Shown: positions 17,964 through 26,838, counted from the stretch's first letter. The stretch is DNA of 64,000 bases from Rivularia sp. PCC 7116 (GCF_000316665.1 NC_019678.1:3534001-3598000); one strand, 5' to 3'. Made by a program: numbers and translations. The notes: a model not told the origin generated them from the letters alone.

Positions 17964-19220
17964 TTAAGGAGAGAGTAAAAAAGATATCACGCCACCATAC
18001 AATGCAGCAAATTTTTCTTCATCTACAAGAGCATTACTATTATTCCAAGTCGCAACTACACAATACTGTTTACCATTTTTTCCCTTTAACCAAGTTGTTA
18101 AGTTAATAACACCAGGTTCGGAACCTCCTTTAAATGCTACTTTTTCCCAATCTTTGGGATTAGCAATTCCAGGATAAATACCCATCAATGGTAAATCTGC
18201 TACTTCTTCGATTAATTCGCAAAGTTCTTCGGCATTGTAAAACCATTCTACATCCAATGCATTGGGATTAGTTTGGATAAATTCGTTTACGCCGGGAAGC
18301 GGCTGATTGGCTATTTCTGCTAAGATTTGGCGACGTTGTTTTTCATCACCTTTACGATAGCGCTGCAAGAATTTACGATTTTGAGAACCTTTTAAACTAA
18401 ATAGTTCGCGAGTTGTTAGAAAAGGAATATTTTGATTAGAAGAAATTGATTCGATTGATTCTCTACCAACTTGCTTAATTAAAATATCTGTGGCTGTATT
18501 ATCGCTCATAGATATCATTAAACTGGCGAGTGTTTGCAGTGTCAATTGTGAATCATCTGGCCAAGTTTGTAAAATTCCAGATGGTAAACTTTTATCTGCG
18601 TTTTTTAGGATAACTATATCTGACCATGATTTTTGTCCGGAAGCAATTTGCTGTTTGAGAGTTTTTAGTACGGCTATTTTAAAAGCTGAACCTACTGCTA
18701 AGCTAGTTTTACCGTTAAAATCAGCAATAACTTCAGAATTTTCTTTGACTATAAAATTAACTTTACCCGGCAATTTTCTAAATTCGGCGATCGCATCAGA
18801 TAAGCTACTAATTTTTAAGCTTAGTGGTTGGAACAATAATCCTATTATCTGTCCCCGATTATTTAAAGTTATTTCCGTTGCTACCGAACCTTGACTAAAA
18901 TTAACTACATAATCATTATCATCTTGCTCTACTTTTTGATAGCTGCCTAATTGCTTTTTAAAATCGTTAACTATAAATTCGATTTGCGCTATAGGTACTT
19001 GCGCTAAAAAATCTGATGCAAACCATTCAGCTTTGACATCTTCGCTAGTAAATATTTTTTCTAATACTGCTTCTGGAGTCATTGATTTAACCGAATTACT
19101 CACCTGAGCTAAGTATAGATTTTTTCTCGGTATCGCTGATGCATAATTAGGAAAAATTAACCAAGGAATAAATAATAATGTAATTGTAAATAATACAGTC
19201 AATATTTTTTTGAAACTCAT
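17964..19220 (-). CDS. Class A beta-lactamase-like serine hydrolase, exported
   Basis: A 418-aa product if started at the ATG at 19220, which gives a good signal peptide (SFKKILTVLFTITLLFIPWLIFPNYASA). A longer frame reaches 19325, but its extra 35 codons lie in a dispersed repeat and are not credible. The hydrolase domain has the Ser-x-x-Lys motif in AVGSAFKIAVLK, the SDN motif in MISMSDNTATD, and KGG in VAFKGGSEPG replacing KTG. The N-terminal ~120 residues resemble a DUF3887-like substrate domain. It may hydrolyse a beta-lactam, peptide or peptidoglycan-related substrate in the periplasm. Confidence 0.83.
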   Translation of the reverse strand: MSFKKILTVLFTITLLFIPWLIFPNYASAIPRKNLYLAQVSNSVKSMTPEAVLEKIFTSEDVKAEWFASDFLAQVPIAQIEFIVNDFKKQLGSYQKVEQDDNDYVVNFSQGSVATEITLNNRGQIIGLLFQPLSLKISSLSDAIAEFRKLPGKVNFIVKENSEVIADFNGKTSLAVGSAFKIAVLKTLKQQIASGQKSWSDIVILKNADKSLPSGILQTWPDDSQLTLQTLASLMISMSDNTATDILIKQVGRESIESISSNQNIPFLTTRELFSLKGSQNRKFLQRYRKGDEKQRRQILAEIANQPLPGVNEFIQTNPNALDVEWFYNAEELCELIEEVADLPLMGIYPGIANPKDWEKVAFKGGSEPGVINLTTWLKGKNGKQYCVVATWNNSNALVDEEKFAALYGGVISFLLSP

Positions 19221-19252
19221 AGGAAGTAGATACAGATATGATATTAAAGTAA

Positions 19253-19327
19253 GGTGTGTTATCGCGGAGCGTAACGCACCATGCACAGTCAATCGGTGCG
19301 TTAAAACGTTCCGTTTATAACGCACCC
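19253..19327. repeat. Compound palindromic repeat (GGTGTGTTAT...ATAACGCACC)
   Basis: Outer arms GTGTGTTAT and ATAACGCAC, and inner arms GTAACGCACC / GGTGCGTTA. It sits between the rtcB gene 3' end and the serine hydrolase start and creates a spurious N-terminal extension of the latter. Confidence 0.8.
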
Positions 19328-19346
19328 TACAAAAGTTAATAATTAA

Positions 19347-21155
19347 TTACCCTTTAACGCAAAGAACTTGTTTTAAAGTGGCGACAACTTCGACTAAATC
19401 CGACTGATTTTCCATTACTTGTTCAATCGGTTTATAAGCTCCGGGAATTTCATCTAAAATTCCTTCATCTTTACGACATTCTACACCCTTAGTTTGCTCA
19501 ATTAAATCATCAAGCGTATAGGCTTTCTTTGCTTTAGTTCTTGACATTAACCTGCCAGCACCATGACTGCAAGAACAGAAACTTTCAACGTTACCTTTAC
19601 CCTTAACAATATATGATTTTGCCCCCATTGAACCGGGAATAATTCCGTAGTCTTCTTTCTGCGCTCTCACCGCCCCTTTACGAGTAACGTAGACATCTTC
19701 ACCAAAATGCACTTCTTTTTCAGAATAATTGTGATGACAATTTACTACTAACAAAGGTTTAAAAGCTTTTCCACCAGCTAAATGCTTTTCAATAATCTTT
19801 TTAAACCTTGACATCATTACATCTCGGTTGAAACGAGCGTATTCCTGTGCCCATTGCAAATCGCGCCAATAAGCTTCAAATTCTGGGGTACCGGTGACGA
19901 AATGAGCTAAATCTTTGTCTGGTAAATTAGCATCTGCCATTTTAGCTAAATCCTTGGCCGTACTAATATGATACTGTGCCAATTTATTGCCAATATTACG
20001 GGAACCAGAATGCAGCATCAGCCAAACTTGATTTTCTGTATCTACACAAACTTCAATAAAATGATTCCCTCCGCCAAGGGAACCCAACTGTTTCATAGCT
20101 TTACTTTCTAAATCTTGCACTCCACTATGCAAGTCTTTAAAATCGCTCCAATTTTGCCAGTTGGTTACAGCTTTTTCCAAATCTTTATTTTCGTTAAAAC
20201 CAGTAGGAATTGCTGCTTCAATATCAAGGCGAATTTTCTTTAGTTTACCTTCTAATTTTTCGCCTTTAAATGGGGTTTTTATAGCACCCATGCCGCAATT
20301 ATGAACAAACACACCCGCTTTCAAAGCAAAGTTATGATATTCAGGTACTGTTAAACAATAAACATCTTCTTTATAGTCTATAGGTACAACAGCAACTACT
20401 TTATGGTTGTCAACTACATTACCCTCAGACTGGAAGTCTGGGGCTACAGGAACAAAGTCCTCCTTCGAGGACTTCATGAAATAAGTTTGTACGGGTTTAG
20501 TTAGTACAGCCGTGCGAGATTTATTATAAGATGTTACAGTTTCTTGTTCATCTGCAATTATCTTATCTGCTTTTTGCCACCTACCAGAATATGGCTGAGA
20601 AATTAAAGTATAACCATCTTTATCTACTTGAGAATAAAAGGGCATCAAAGATGTTTCAGTTTGAAGATATTGTGCTTCTTTATAAGTTCCATCCCGCAAC
20701 ATAAATTGATGGTCTGGAGTACAAATAATTTCTTCGCCATTATCTAAAATTACTTTTACTAAAGACGCATTTTTTCTTGTCAATTTAGCGGTAGCTTTCG
20801 CCGCTACAATTTTCCCTGTTGGAGTACAAGCATATACAATAAATTCTTCATTCTTGCTCGCTAACTCTTTTAAAGGATAAGATTTTCCATCAACTAAAGG
20901 GATTAAAGTATTTCCAACAAAACAACCAATATCAACCCCCACAGCCGCCGGAATAATCGCTTCTTTCGTAGCAATTACCGAACCAACTAAAGCGCCTTTT
21001 CCTAAATGCACGTCGGGCATTAATGCTACATGTTTAAATACAAAAGGTAGCGATGCTACGTTCTTCGCCATCTGGGTTTCATTGTCTTTTAATTCGTGGT
21101 TAGCCCAGGATAATACGGGAGATTCTGTTGATAGCTCTAACTTGTTATAAGGCAT
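19347..21155 (-). CDS. rtcB: RtcB RNA ligase precursor containing an intein
   Basis: 602 codons. The exteins together (about 393 aa) form an RtcB-type tRNA/RNA ligase, which joins 2',3'-cyclic phosphate or 3'-phosphate ends to 5'-OH ends using GTP and Mn2+. Visible signatures are VALMPDVHLGKG, VGVDIGC/GMGAIKT, LGSLGGGNHFIEV, MLHSGSRNIGN, VNCHHNYSE and SCSHGAGR with the guanylylated His. Between VGVDIG and CGMGAIKT lies a 209-aa intein (residues 78-286). The catalytic Cys of VGVDIGC, a Mn ligand, is restored only when the intein is spliced out. Start MPYNKLELS is well placed. Gene likely transcribed alone. Confidence 0.93.
   Translation of the reverse strand: MPYNKLELSTESPVLSWANHELKDNETQMAKNVASLPFVFKHVALMPDVHLGKGALVGSVIATKEAIIPAAVGVDIGCFVGNTLIPLVDGKSYPLKELASKNEEFIVYACTPTGKIVAAKATAKLTRKNASLVKVILDNGEEIICTPDHQFMLRDGTYKEAQYLQTETSLMPFYSQVDKDGYTLISQPYSGRWQKADKIIADEQETVTSYNKSRTAVLTKPVQTYFMKSSKEDFVPVAPDFQSEGNVVDNHKVVAVVPIDYKEDVYCLTVPEYHNFALKAGVFVHNCGMGAIKTPFKGEKLEGKLKKIRLDIEAAIPTGFNENKDLEKAVTNWQNWSDFKDLHSGVQDLESKAMKQLGSLGGGNHFIEVCVDTENQVWLMLHSGSRNIGNKLAQYHISTAKDLAKMADANLPDKDLAHFVTGTPEFEAYWRDLQWAQEYARFNRDVMMSRFKKIIEKHLAGGKAFKPLLVVNCHHNYSEKEVHFGEDVYVTRKGAVRAQKEDYGIIPGSMGAKSYIVKGKGNVESFCSCSHGAGRLMSRTKAKKAYTLDDLIEQTKGVECRKDEGILDEIPGAYKPIEQVMENQSDLVEVVATLKQVLCVKG
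20298..20924 (-). other. Mini-intein within RtcB
   Basis: The insert of 209 residues begins with Cys (CFVGNTLIPLVDG, block A), has a block B TPDHQFMLRDG with the TxxH motif, and ends with a block F YCLTVPEYHNFALKAGVFVHN, i.e. His-Asn before the +1 Cys of the C-extein. These are the residues required for splicing. There is no LAGLIDADG or HNH endonuclease block; the middle ~60 residues are unrelated and include a translated palindromic repeat. The insertion site is the most conserved motif of the host enzyme, as expected for inteins. Confidence 0.92.
20422..20478. repeat. Two-hairpin palindromic element inside the intein
   Basis: Contains CAGACTGGAAGTCTG and AAGTCCTCCTTCGAGGACTT, two near-perfect hairpins separated by GGGGCTACAGGAACA. 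The same style of element (CCCCAGACTTC...) is common between genes in Nostocales. Here it is translated in frame as residues about 227-245 of the RtcB precursor (MKSSKEDFVPVAPDFQSEG). Confidence 0.8.
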
Positions 21156-21446
21156 AATTCTATTTTAGATTTTTTTAGGTTTTGCGGAATATTTGAGATA
21201 TAGATGTTCTTTCTTTAAAACTAAGCATCGACAGTTTTTAAAATATGAGTTAAATGAATAATAGCTTGGTCATGGTTACTGCAAACCATGTCTTAATTAT
21301 CAGCCTATGTATTACATTGTAGTATGAGTTTTGGAAATGTCAAATCTGTAGTCTAAAAATGTAAACACACAAAACTATCAAATGTATATTAAAATTTTTT
21401 AAGAAAATAGTTTTATTTTGAGCTTAATAATTAAGGATCTATAGAA

Positions 21447-22343
21447 ATGGCAGTTCGAGAAGATACAATTTGGGAACGTTTTTTATCTCCGGTATTTAGT
21501 TTATTGATTGATGGGGAAGGATTGCGGCGCTATTCGGAAAGCGTGGATTGGGAAAAAGAAAGCGATCGCTTCCGAAGGGATGATGTTGTGATTCCCGAGT
21601 ACTACAGTTCGCAAAATTTTCACGGAGTAGAAAAAGGATATTTAAATCCCGGTGCTGCGGTAACTTACGATGCGGTAACTCAATATGTTTTACCGCCAAA
21701 TGAAACTTGGATTCGTCAAGCTTTAATTGATGCGGTAAAGGTAAAACCAAGACGTATTCTTGATTTAGGTTGCGGTACGGGTTCGACAACTATTATGTTG
21801 AAGCAGGCTTTCCCGGATGCGGAAGTGATTGGATTAGATTTGTCTCCTTATATGTTGCTCAGAAGTTTCCATAAATCTCAGGATGCTGGTTTAAATATCG
21901 AATGGCGACAGGGAAACGCCGAAAATACAAATTTTGCTGATGCTTCGTTTGATTTAGTTACAGCTTCTTTATTGTTCCATGAAACTCCAACCAGTGTAGC
22001 CCAAAATATTTTGCACGAATGTTTTCGGTTATTGGTACCTGGAGGACAAGTTTTAATACAAGATGGTAATCAGAAAACTTTGCGTCAATTAGAATGGGTG
22101 AATAATATTTTTGAAGAACCTTATATTCAGGAATATGCAGCCGATAGTACCGATGCGAATATGGGTGCTGCGGGATTTGCAGCAATACGAACCGAAGATG
22201 TATGGTTCGTAAATCAGGTAACTAGCGGTATCAAACCGATTTCAGCCGAAAATGCAACAAATGAGAACAATATTCACCGCTATACTCCGAACCTATCTAA
22301 TAGTACATTAGATGATAGCTTTGGTTTTCCGTCCCCAGCATAG
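21447..22343 (+). CDS. Class I SAM-dependent methyltransferase
   Basis: 298 aa. Motif I PRRILDLGCGTGSTTIMLKQ at about 95-115, acidic strand end VIGLDLSPYML, NAENTNFADASFDLVTASLLFHE and LVPGGQVLIQDG. An N-terminal ~90 residues with WEKESDRFRRDDVVIPEYYSSQNFHG precede the core and are typical of a cyanobacterial subgroup that ends in a flexible tail. The next gene, a HAD hydrolase, starts 9 bases after the stop, so the two are an operon. Substrate unknown. Confidence 0.88.
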   Translation: MAVREDTIWERFLSPVFSLLIDGEGLRRYSESVDWEKESDRFRRDDVVIPEYYSSQNFHGVEKGYLNPGAAVTYDAVTQYVLPPNETWIRQALIDAVKVKPRRILDLGCGTGSTTIMLKQAFPDAEVIGLDLSPYMLLRSFHKSQDAGLNIEWRQGNAENTNFADASFDLVTASLLFHETPTSVAQNILHECFRLLVPGGQVLIQDGNQKTLRQLEWVNNIFEEPYIQEYAADSTDANMGAAGFAAIRTEDVWFVNQVTSGIKPISAENATNENNIHRYTPNLSNSTLDDSFGFPSPA

Positions 22344-22352
22344 AAATAAAGC

Positions 22353-23078
22353 ATGATAAAGGCAGTTATTTTTGATTTTAATGGTGTTATCATCAACGAT
22401 GAGCCAATTCACCAGCAATTGATTGAAGAAATTTTGCTCGCAGAAAATCTGGTACTCAAACGGGGTGAGTATCAGAAAATATGCTTGGGGCGTAGTGACA
22501 GAGCTTGTTTACGAGATATATTAGCTAGCCGTGGGAGAGTCGCTTCCGAAGAGTATTTAACAAAATTACAGCAAAAAAAAGCTCAAAGTTACGTCGAGCA
22601 AATAGAAACTTTAGAAAAACTGCCTTTGTACCCCGGTTTAAGCGATTTAATATTTAAATTGCGTTCGAGTAATTTAAAATTAGCAATAGTTAGCGGTGCG
22701 ATTCGTCAAGAAATTGATTTAGTTCTTGAAAAATCCGAATTAGCCAAATATTTTCAGATTATAATTGCAGCCGACGACATCACAACCAGCAAACCAAAAC
22801 CCGACGGTTATTTACTTGCAGTCGAACGTTTGAGTCAGGAGCATCCAGAATTAAATCTGCAAGCAAGCGAGTGTTTGGCAGTTGAAGATACCCTCTTCGG
22901 TATTCAAGCAGCAAAAGCAGCAGGAATGAAAGTAGTGGGAGTTGCGAATACTTACCCATTCCACATGTTACAGCGTCAAGCGAACTGGACTGTGGATTAT
23001 TTAAACGAATTAGAACTAGAAAGAATAGAAAAGCTTTATTCTTCTACAGCAATTGAATCAGCTACCGAAGAAGAATAG
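22353..23078 (+). CDS. HAD-family hydrolase, beta-phosphoglucomutase-like
   Basis: 241 aa with HAD motif I VIFDFNGVII at residues 5-14, motif II LAIVSGA, and motif III/IV around ITTSKPKPDGYLLA and VEDTLFGIQAAKAAGMKVVGV. The cap insertion after motif I matches subfamily IA (beta-PGM, GPH). In motif I the second Asp of DxD is Asn10, while the nucleophile Asp8 is kept. Probably a sugar-phosphate phosphatase or mutase acting in the cytoplasm. It follows the methyltransferase closely. Confidence 0.87.
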   Translation: MIKAVIFDFNGVIINDEPIHQQLIEEILLAENLVLKRGEYQKICLGRSDRACLRDILASRGRVASEEYLTKLQQKKAQSYVEQIETLEKLPLYPGLSDLIFKLRSSNLKLAIVSGAIRQEIDLVLEKSELAKYFQIIIAADDITTSKPKPDGYLLAVERLSQEHPELNLQASECLAVEDTLFGIQAAKAAGMKVVGVANTYPFHMLQRQANWTVDYLNELELERIEKLYSSTAIESATEEE

Positions 23079-23531
23079 GTTTTAAAATTGCGCTTATTCA
23101 ACCTTAAAATCTGGGTGAGTGTATTTTGTGATTTTAATTGTTTGCTTTATTTATATAAGTTGTGTTAGTAAATTTTGATTTGTCTACTTAATTGTTTTTA
23201 ACATTATTTTATCGGCAAATGTATTTTTGTAAGCGAAACAAAAGAATAGCTTATTTAACGAAATCGCGGTTGAAATTCATATTCGGCTATTACACAAATA
23301 AGTCACGCTAGGATTGTATTTGATTATTTGCATATTAATTAATCTAATCATCGGTATCAAAAATTTACTATAATGTAACAAATAATATCGATAGTCAGCG
23401 AATTTTATTTGTCAGTAAAAATTTAAATTCATAATAGTAGTAGTCAAAAGGTTGCAAACAAAAGCTTATTTTTGTCCGAACAACCACTAGTAACATAAGC
23501 TTTTCAGTATTTAACAAAAAGGAGTCTTCAT
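23079..23531. other. Intergenic gap upstream of the RTX gene
   Basis: 453 AT-rich bases without a coding frame; probably the RTX gene promoter and leader. A good ribosome site AAAAAGGAG lies 8 bases before the ATG at 23532. No repeat structure recognised. Confidence 0.55.
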
Positions 23532-24782
23532 ATGGCTACTAATAATAATGATTTCCTTATAGGAACAAATTCTGCTGATTTTATTAACGCTTTAGCAGGG
23601 AATGATACGGTTATTGGTTTAAGAGGTAACGATACATTGCGAGGAAACGCTGGCAATGACACTTTATTTGGCAACGAAAATAGGGATAATCTTTTCGGTG
23701 GTACAGGAAATGACAGTCTTGATGGTGGCTCGGGTAGCGATACTTTACGTGGTGGTGCGGGAAAGGATACCCTTGTAGGTTCTATAGGTAACGATAATCT
23801 GTCTGGTGGTAACGGTAGAGATACTTTAAACGGTGGCAATGGTAGAGATACTCTTGCAGGCAATGCTGGTAACGATAACTTATTTGGCAATGCTGGAAAT
23901 GATAGTTTATTAGGTGGTAACGGCAACGATAATCTGTCTGGCGGCAACGGTAGAGATACTTTACGTGGTGGCGCAGGGCAAGATACTCTTTCGGGCAACG
24001 CTGGTAACGATAACTTATTTGGTGATGCAGGAAACGATAGTCTTTTAGGTGGTAACGGTAACGATAATTTGTCTGGCGGCAACAGTAGAGATACTCTACG
24101 TGGTGGTAAGGGTAGAGATACTCTTTCGGGTAATGCTGGTAACGATAACTTATTCGGCAATGCTGGAAATGATAGTTTATTAGGTGGTAACGGCAACGAT
24201 AATCTATCTGGCGGCAACGGTAGAGATACTTTGCGTGGTGGTGCAGGGCAAGATACTCTTTCGGGCAACGCTGGTAACGATAAGTTATTTGGTGATGCAG
24301 GAAATGATAATCTCTCTGGTGGTAACGGTAATGATACCTTAGACGGTGGCTTGGGTAACGATAGCTTATTAGGTGGTGCAGGGGATGATAATCTGTTTGG
24401 TGGTGGTGGCAGTGAGGGAATAGATACACTACGCGGCGGTGCTGGCAATGACACTTTAACCGGTAGCACCTTCCAATCAAACATTATGTTCGGCGGCGCT
24501 GGAAACGATAGTCTTCGTGGCGGTTTATCAGAAGATACTCTGTCTGGTGGCGCTGGTAACGACATTTTAAGTGGTGGCAGAGGTGCAGACTTATTTATTG
24601 TCGAAGGTTTTGATACAATTACAGACTTTCAGTTCTTTCAAGGTGACAAACTCAGCTTTGGTTTCAGCGCTAAAATTGAGGATTTGACTTATCAAAACAA
24701 TCAATTATTCTTCCAAAATCAGCTAATAGTCCAATTTGGAGCGGGGAACGATTTTGCTATTGAGAGAGATATTGTTTTGTAA
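23532..24782 (+). CDS. RTX calcium-binding repeat protein, secreted
   Basis: 416 aa, of which roughly residues 12-345 are tandem GGxGxDxLx nonapeptides ([33 protein letters not shown] and so on). These bind Ca2+ and fold as a parallel beta-roll outside the cell. The C terminus ([27 protein letters not shown]...) is the usual non-repeat, hydrophobic/acidic end recognised by type I secretion. No enzyme domain is present, so it is a pure repeat protein, perhaps a surface or S-layer type component. The repeats are near-identical at DNA level around 23795-24290, a sign of recent internal duplication. Confidence 0.9.
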   Translation: MATNNNDFLIGTNSADFINALAGNDTVIGLRGNDTLRGNAGNDTLFGNENRDNLFGGTGNDSLDGGSGSDTLRGGAGKDTLVGSIGNDNLSGGNGRDTLNGGNGRDTLAGNAGNDNLFGNAGNDSLLGGNGNDNLSGGNGRDTLRGGAGQDTLSGNAGNDNLFGDAGNDSLLGGNGNDNLSGGNSRDTLRGGKGRDTLSGNAGNDNLFGNAGNDSLLGGNGNDNLSGGNGRDTLRGGAGQDTLSGNAGNDKLFGDAGNDNLSGGNGNDTLDGGLGNDSLLGGAGDDNLFGGGGSEGIDTLRGGAGNDTLTGSTFQSNIMFGGAGNDSLRGGLSEDTLSGGAGNDILSGGRGADLFIVEGFDTITDFQFFQGDKLSFGFSAKIEDLTYQNNQLFFQNQLIVQFGAGNDFAIERDIVL

Positions 24783-24792
24783 TAAATTAAAA

Positions 24793-24934
24793 GGCGTTGC
24801 TGATTAAAAGTACGAATAGCCCCCAACCCCCAATTCTGGTGGAGAAATATAATTTCAAGCCCCCCAAAGAAGGGGGATTTAGGGGACATAACTATGAAGG
24901 AAAAAATAAATTCATACCCGGATTCAGCAACGCC
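24793..24934. mobile_element. MITE-like element with GGCGTTGCTGA terminal repeats
   Basis: A 142-base element bounded by perfect 11-base inverted repeats GGCGTTGCTGA (24793-24803) and TCAGCAACGCC (24924-24934). The inside has AGCCCCCCAAAGAAGGGGGA, a G/C hairpin. No coding capacity; would need a transposase in trans. Confidence 0.8.
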
Positions 24935-25021
24935 CCATTTCTTTATAAAGATGCGCCCCTATGAAAGCCCGTGTAGACGGTGAATCTAGTTGGGGGTGTC
25001 GGTTTGGGTCCCCCAAACTAG

Positions 25022-25124
25022 TGTTCGCGGAGCGTCTCCCGGAGGGAGATACCCGGAGGGGCTTTGTTTAAGTAGCCCCACCATAGCCAGAGTGTTAGCG
25101 GAGCCTGTCCGTAAGGACATGGGC
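25022..25124. repeat. Cluster of short palindromes (GCGGAGCGTCTCC type)
   Basis: GTTCGCGGAGCGTCTCCCG with GGAGGGAGATACC (25022-25055) and GTTAGCGGAGCCTGTCC with GTAAGGACATGGGCG (25091-25124). Related cores appear at 4570, 28380, 59438, 60998, 61848 and 62640. Confidence 0.75.
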
Positions 25125-25131
25125 GATTGAG

Positions 25132-25911
25132 CTACTCAAACCTCGATAGACAAGTACTGTTCATGGAGCTTCTAAATCCGATACAAACAAAGCTCATGAG
25201 GCGAGTTAGTCCCATTGGAAAGGGAAAACACTGGATATTTGTCAGTCCTGCTTTATACATCAAATCTGAAACTTCTTTTTGAGAAAAACAACGATTGCCC
25301 CAATGCCACTGAATCAACCTGCCTAATAAATTACACTGAGTAACAGCGAGGATTAATGGTGACCCTGGACGTAAAACTCTTACTATTTCCTTTAACCCCT
25401 GTTCTGGATTAGGCAAGTGTTCAAGCACGTGGGCACTGATGACACCATCGAAGCATTCGTCTGCAAATGGTAAACTCCTCACATCACTTTGACAGATTTG
25501 ATGATTAATATTTGTTTGACTTAGTTTTTGATGAGCAATTTCAAGCATCCCAGACGAAATATCAACTCCAGTAATGTGCGTTGTTGGATTGATAGTTTGA
25601 GCAAATGCAAGGCTAAATGCTGCTGTGCCAATTCCACAATCACAAATCGTCAAGGGTTCCCTTAAAAGTTTTTTCCTCCTGGAAAAACTTTTAAGGGTGC
25701 CCGTCAAATTGTCTTGCCAGTCAGGCAGAATATCAGCATCTTTCAGCGATTTCCACATCTGCCGATAGGCATGGCAATGTCCGAGAAGACGAAGATGCTC
25801 ATGCCACCCCAGAGCAGCCTTATCATAGGTTTGAGACAGTTGCGTGGCTGTAGGATAAACTCGTTGAAGAGAGACTCGCCACCATCCGATTGTCCATTCC
25901 ATTGCTTCCAT
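25132..25911 (-). CDS. SAM-dependent methyltransferase with an in-frame hairpin insert
   Basis: About 259 aa from the ATG at 25911 (MEAMEWTIGWW). A longer frame reaches 26031 and overlaps the preceding gene by 23 bases, but its first 40 residues look like non-coding sequence. The Rossmann core is LTICDCGIGTAAFSLAFAQT, GVDISSGMLEIA, DVRSLPFADECFDGVISAHVLEHL and RVLRPGSPLILAV. Just before motif I the peptide GTLKSFSRRKKLLRE is encoded by a perfect-looking hairpin (25659-25697), apparently an insertion. Substrate unknown; follows the methyltransferase at 26009 on the same strand. Confidence 0.8.
   Translation of the reverse strand: MEAMEWTIGWWRVSLQRVYPTATQLSQTYDKAALGWHEHLRLLGHCHAYRQMWKSLKDADILPDWQDNLTGTLKSFSRRKKLLREPLTICDCGIGTAAFSLAFAQTINPTTHITGVDISSGMLEIAHQKLSQTNINHQICQSDVRSLPFADECFDGVISAHVLEHLPNPEQGLKEIVRVLRPGSPLILAVTQCNLLGRLIQWHWGNRCFSQKEVSDLMYKAGLTNIQCFPFPMGLTRLMSFVCIGFRSSMNSTCLSRFE
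25659..25697. repeat. 17-base-pair hairpin inserted in a coding region
   Basis: Left arm CCCTTAAAAGTTTTTTCC and right arm GGAAAAACTTTTAAGGG, differing by one T, around the loop TCCT. It keeps the methyltransferase frame open and adds a Lys/Arg-rich peptide. Confidence 0.85.
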
Positions 25912-26008
25912 AATTTTTAGTTTGTGATATCCAATTCTCAATTTAGGAAAATCATTAATGTTCGACTGTTTGCTCCGGCTGCATTTAATTGTTAGTTGGG
26001 AAGAGGTT

Positions 26009-26656
26009 TTACTCAGCTTTTTTCGCCACAATAAAAACCGCTTTTAATTTAAATACTCCTTTATTCGTGATTTTACCCGGTTGCCATTGGTAGTCAATTT
26101 TAAAACCAGCATCAGTTAAACTGTTCTCTAATTCCTTGACAGTAAAAACCTTTACTAAGGGTATCAAACGAAAGAATATTCCAATCGGTGCAATATACTT
26201 AAACCATTTCATACTATCTCCAAGACATGCCGTACTAGTGACAAAAACTCCTCCCGGTTTCAGCATCTTATAGACTTTATTGATTACAGCTTCTTTGTCT
26301 TCTAATAAATGTAAAATACTCAGACCTAAAACAACATCTAAACTACTATGGGAAAGCTTTAATTCATCGATAGTTAATTCTTCAAAAGTAATATTTTTGA
26401 TATTTTGTGCATCTGCTTTACTTCTGGCAATTTCAATCATTTTTGACGAGAAATCTATTGCGCGAATATGTTTAACATAGGGAGCATGAATAATAGCAGT
26501 ACTTCCGGTTCCACAACCAAACTCTAATACTTCCATATGAGGTTTTAAGTATTCTTGAGTGACCTGCAATTTTTTCTGGTAAGCTGCTTCATCAGCAATA
26601 GGTTCTTTTGAATACTTATCTGCGATTTTGTCCCAAAATTTAACTGAACTCATCAT
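26009..26656 (-). CDS. Class I SAM-dependent methyltransferase
   Basis: 215 aa: VKFWDKIADKYSKEPIADEAAYQKKL, then motif I EVLEFGCGTGSTAIIHAP, AIDFSSKMIEIARSKA, ITFEELTIDEL and SLDVVLGLSILHLLEDKEAVINKVYKMLKPGGVFV. The C terminus ends FKLKAVFIVAKK. The family is a small-molecule methyltransferase type found in proteobacteria and some cyanobacteria. A good SD (AGGAGAG) lies before the ATG. It is transcribed toward the next methyltransferase. Confidence 0.9.
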   Translation of the reverse strand: MMSSVKFWDKIADKYSKEPIADEAAYQKKLQVTQEYLKPHMEVLEFGCGTGSTAIIHAPYVKHIRAIDFSSKMIEIARSKADAQNIKNITFEELTIDELKLSHSSLDVVLGLSILHLLEDKEAVINKVYKMLKPGGVFVTSTACLGDSMKWFKYIAPIGIFFRLIPLVKVFTVKELENSLTDAGFKIDYQWQPGKITNKGVFKLKAVFIVAKKAE

Positions 26657-26684
26657 ATCTCTCCTTATATTTTTTCATGTATTT

Positions 26685-26808
26685 CAGGAGTTACGCAATT
26701 CTCATAATATGCTGTTGGTGCGTGACACTACAACCCTTATTACTACGTTCTGAATCAGTCAATGTACAAGCACCCTACAAGAAAAAGCAGCCAGTTACGT
26801 AAGTCCTA
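26685..26808. mobile_element. MITE-like element with AGGA(C/G)TTACG(C/T)A ends
   Basis: Left end CAGGAGTTACGCAATT and the right end AGTTACGTAAGTCCT are imperfect inverted repeats of the AGGACTTACGCA element found many times in Nostocales genomes. The centre has GTGCGTGACACTACAACCC and GTACAAGCACCCTAC, i.e. a palindromic core. No coding capacity. Confidence 0.65.
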
Positions 26809-26838
26809 TATTTTTTATCCAAAATTTGCTGATAATTC

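Larger units (their letters stand above)
24783..25131. other. Repeat-filled intergenic gap
   Basis: 349 bases made almost entirely of repeats: the MITE-like element at 24793-24934 and the palindrome cluster at 25022-25124. No gene. Confidence 0.65.

Noticed and set aside
19221-19325. N-terminal extension of the serine hydrolase
   Set aside because: The 35 extra codons lie in a dispersed palindromic repeat, while the internal ATG at 19220 starts a clean signal peptide.
23528-24565. A 345-codon minus-strand open frame rich in Pro-Pro-Lys/Ser repeats opposite the RTX gene
   Set aside because: It is the antisense shadow of the GGxGxD repeats; the plus frame has a good ribosome site and a known family, and the minus frame has neither.
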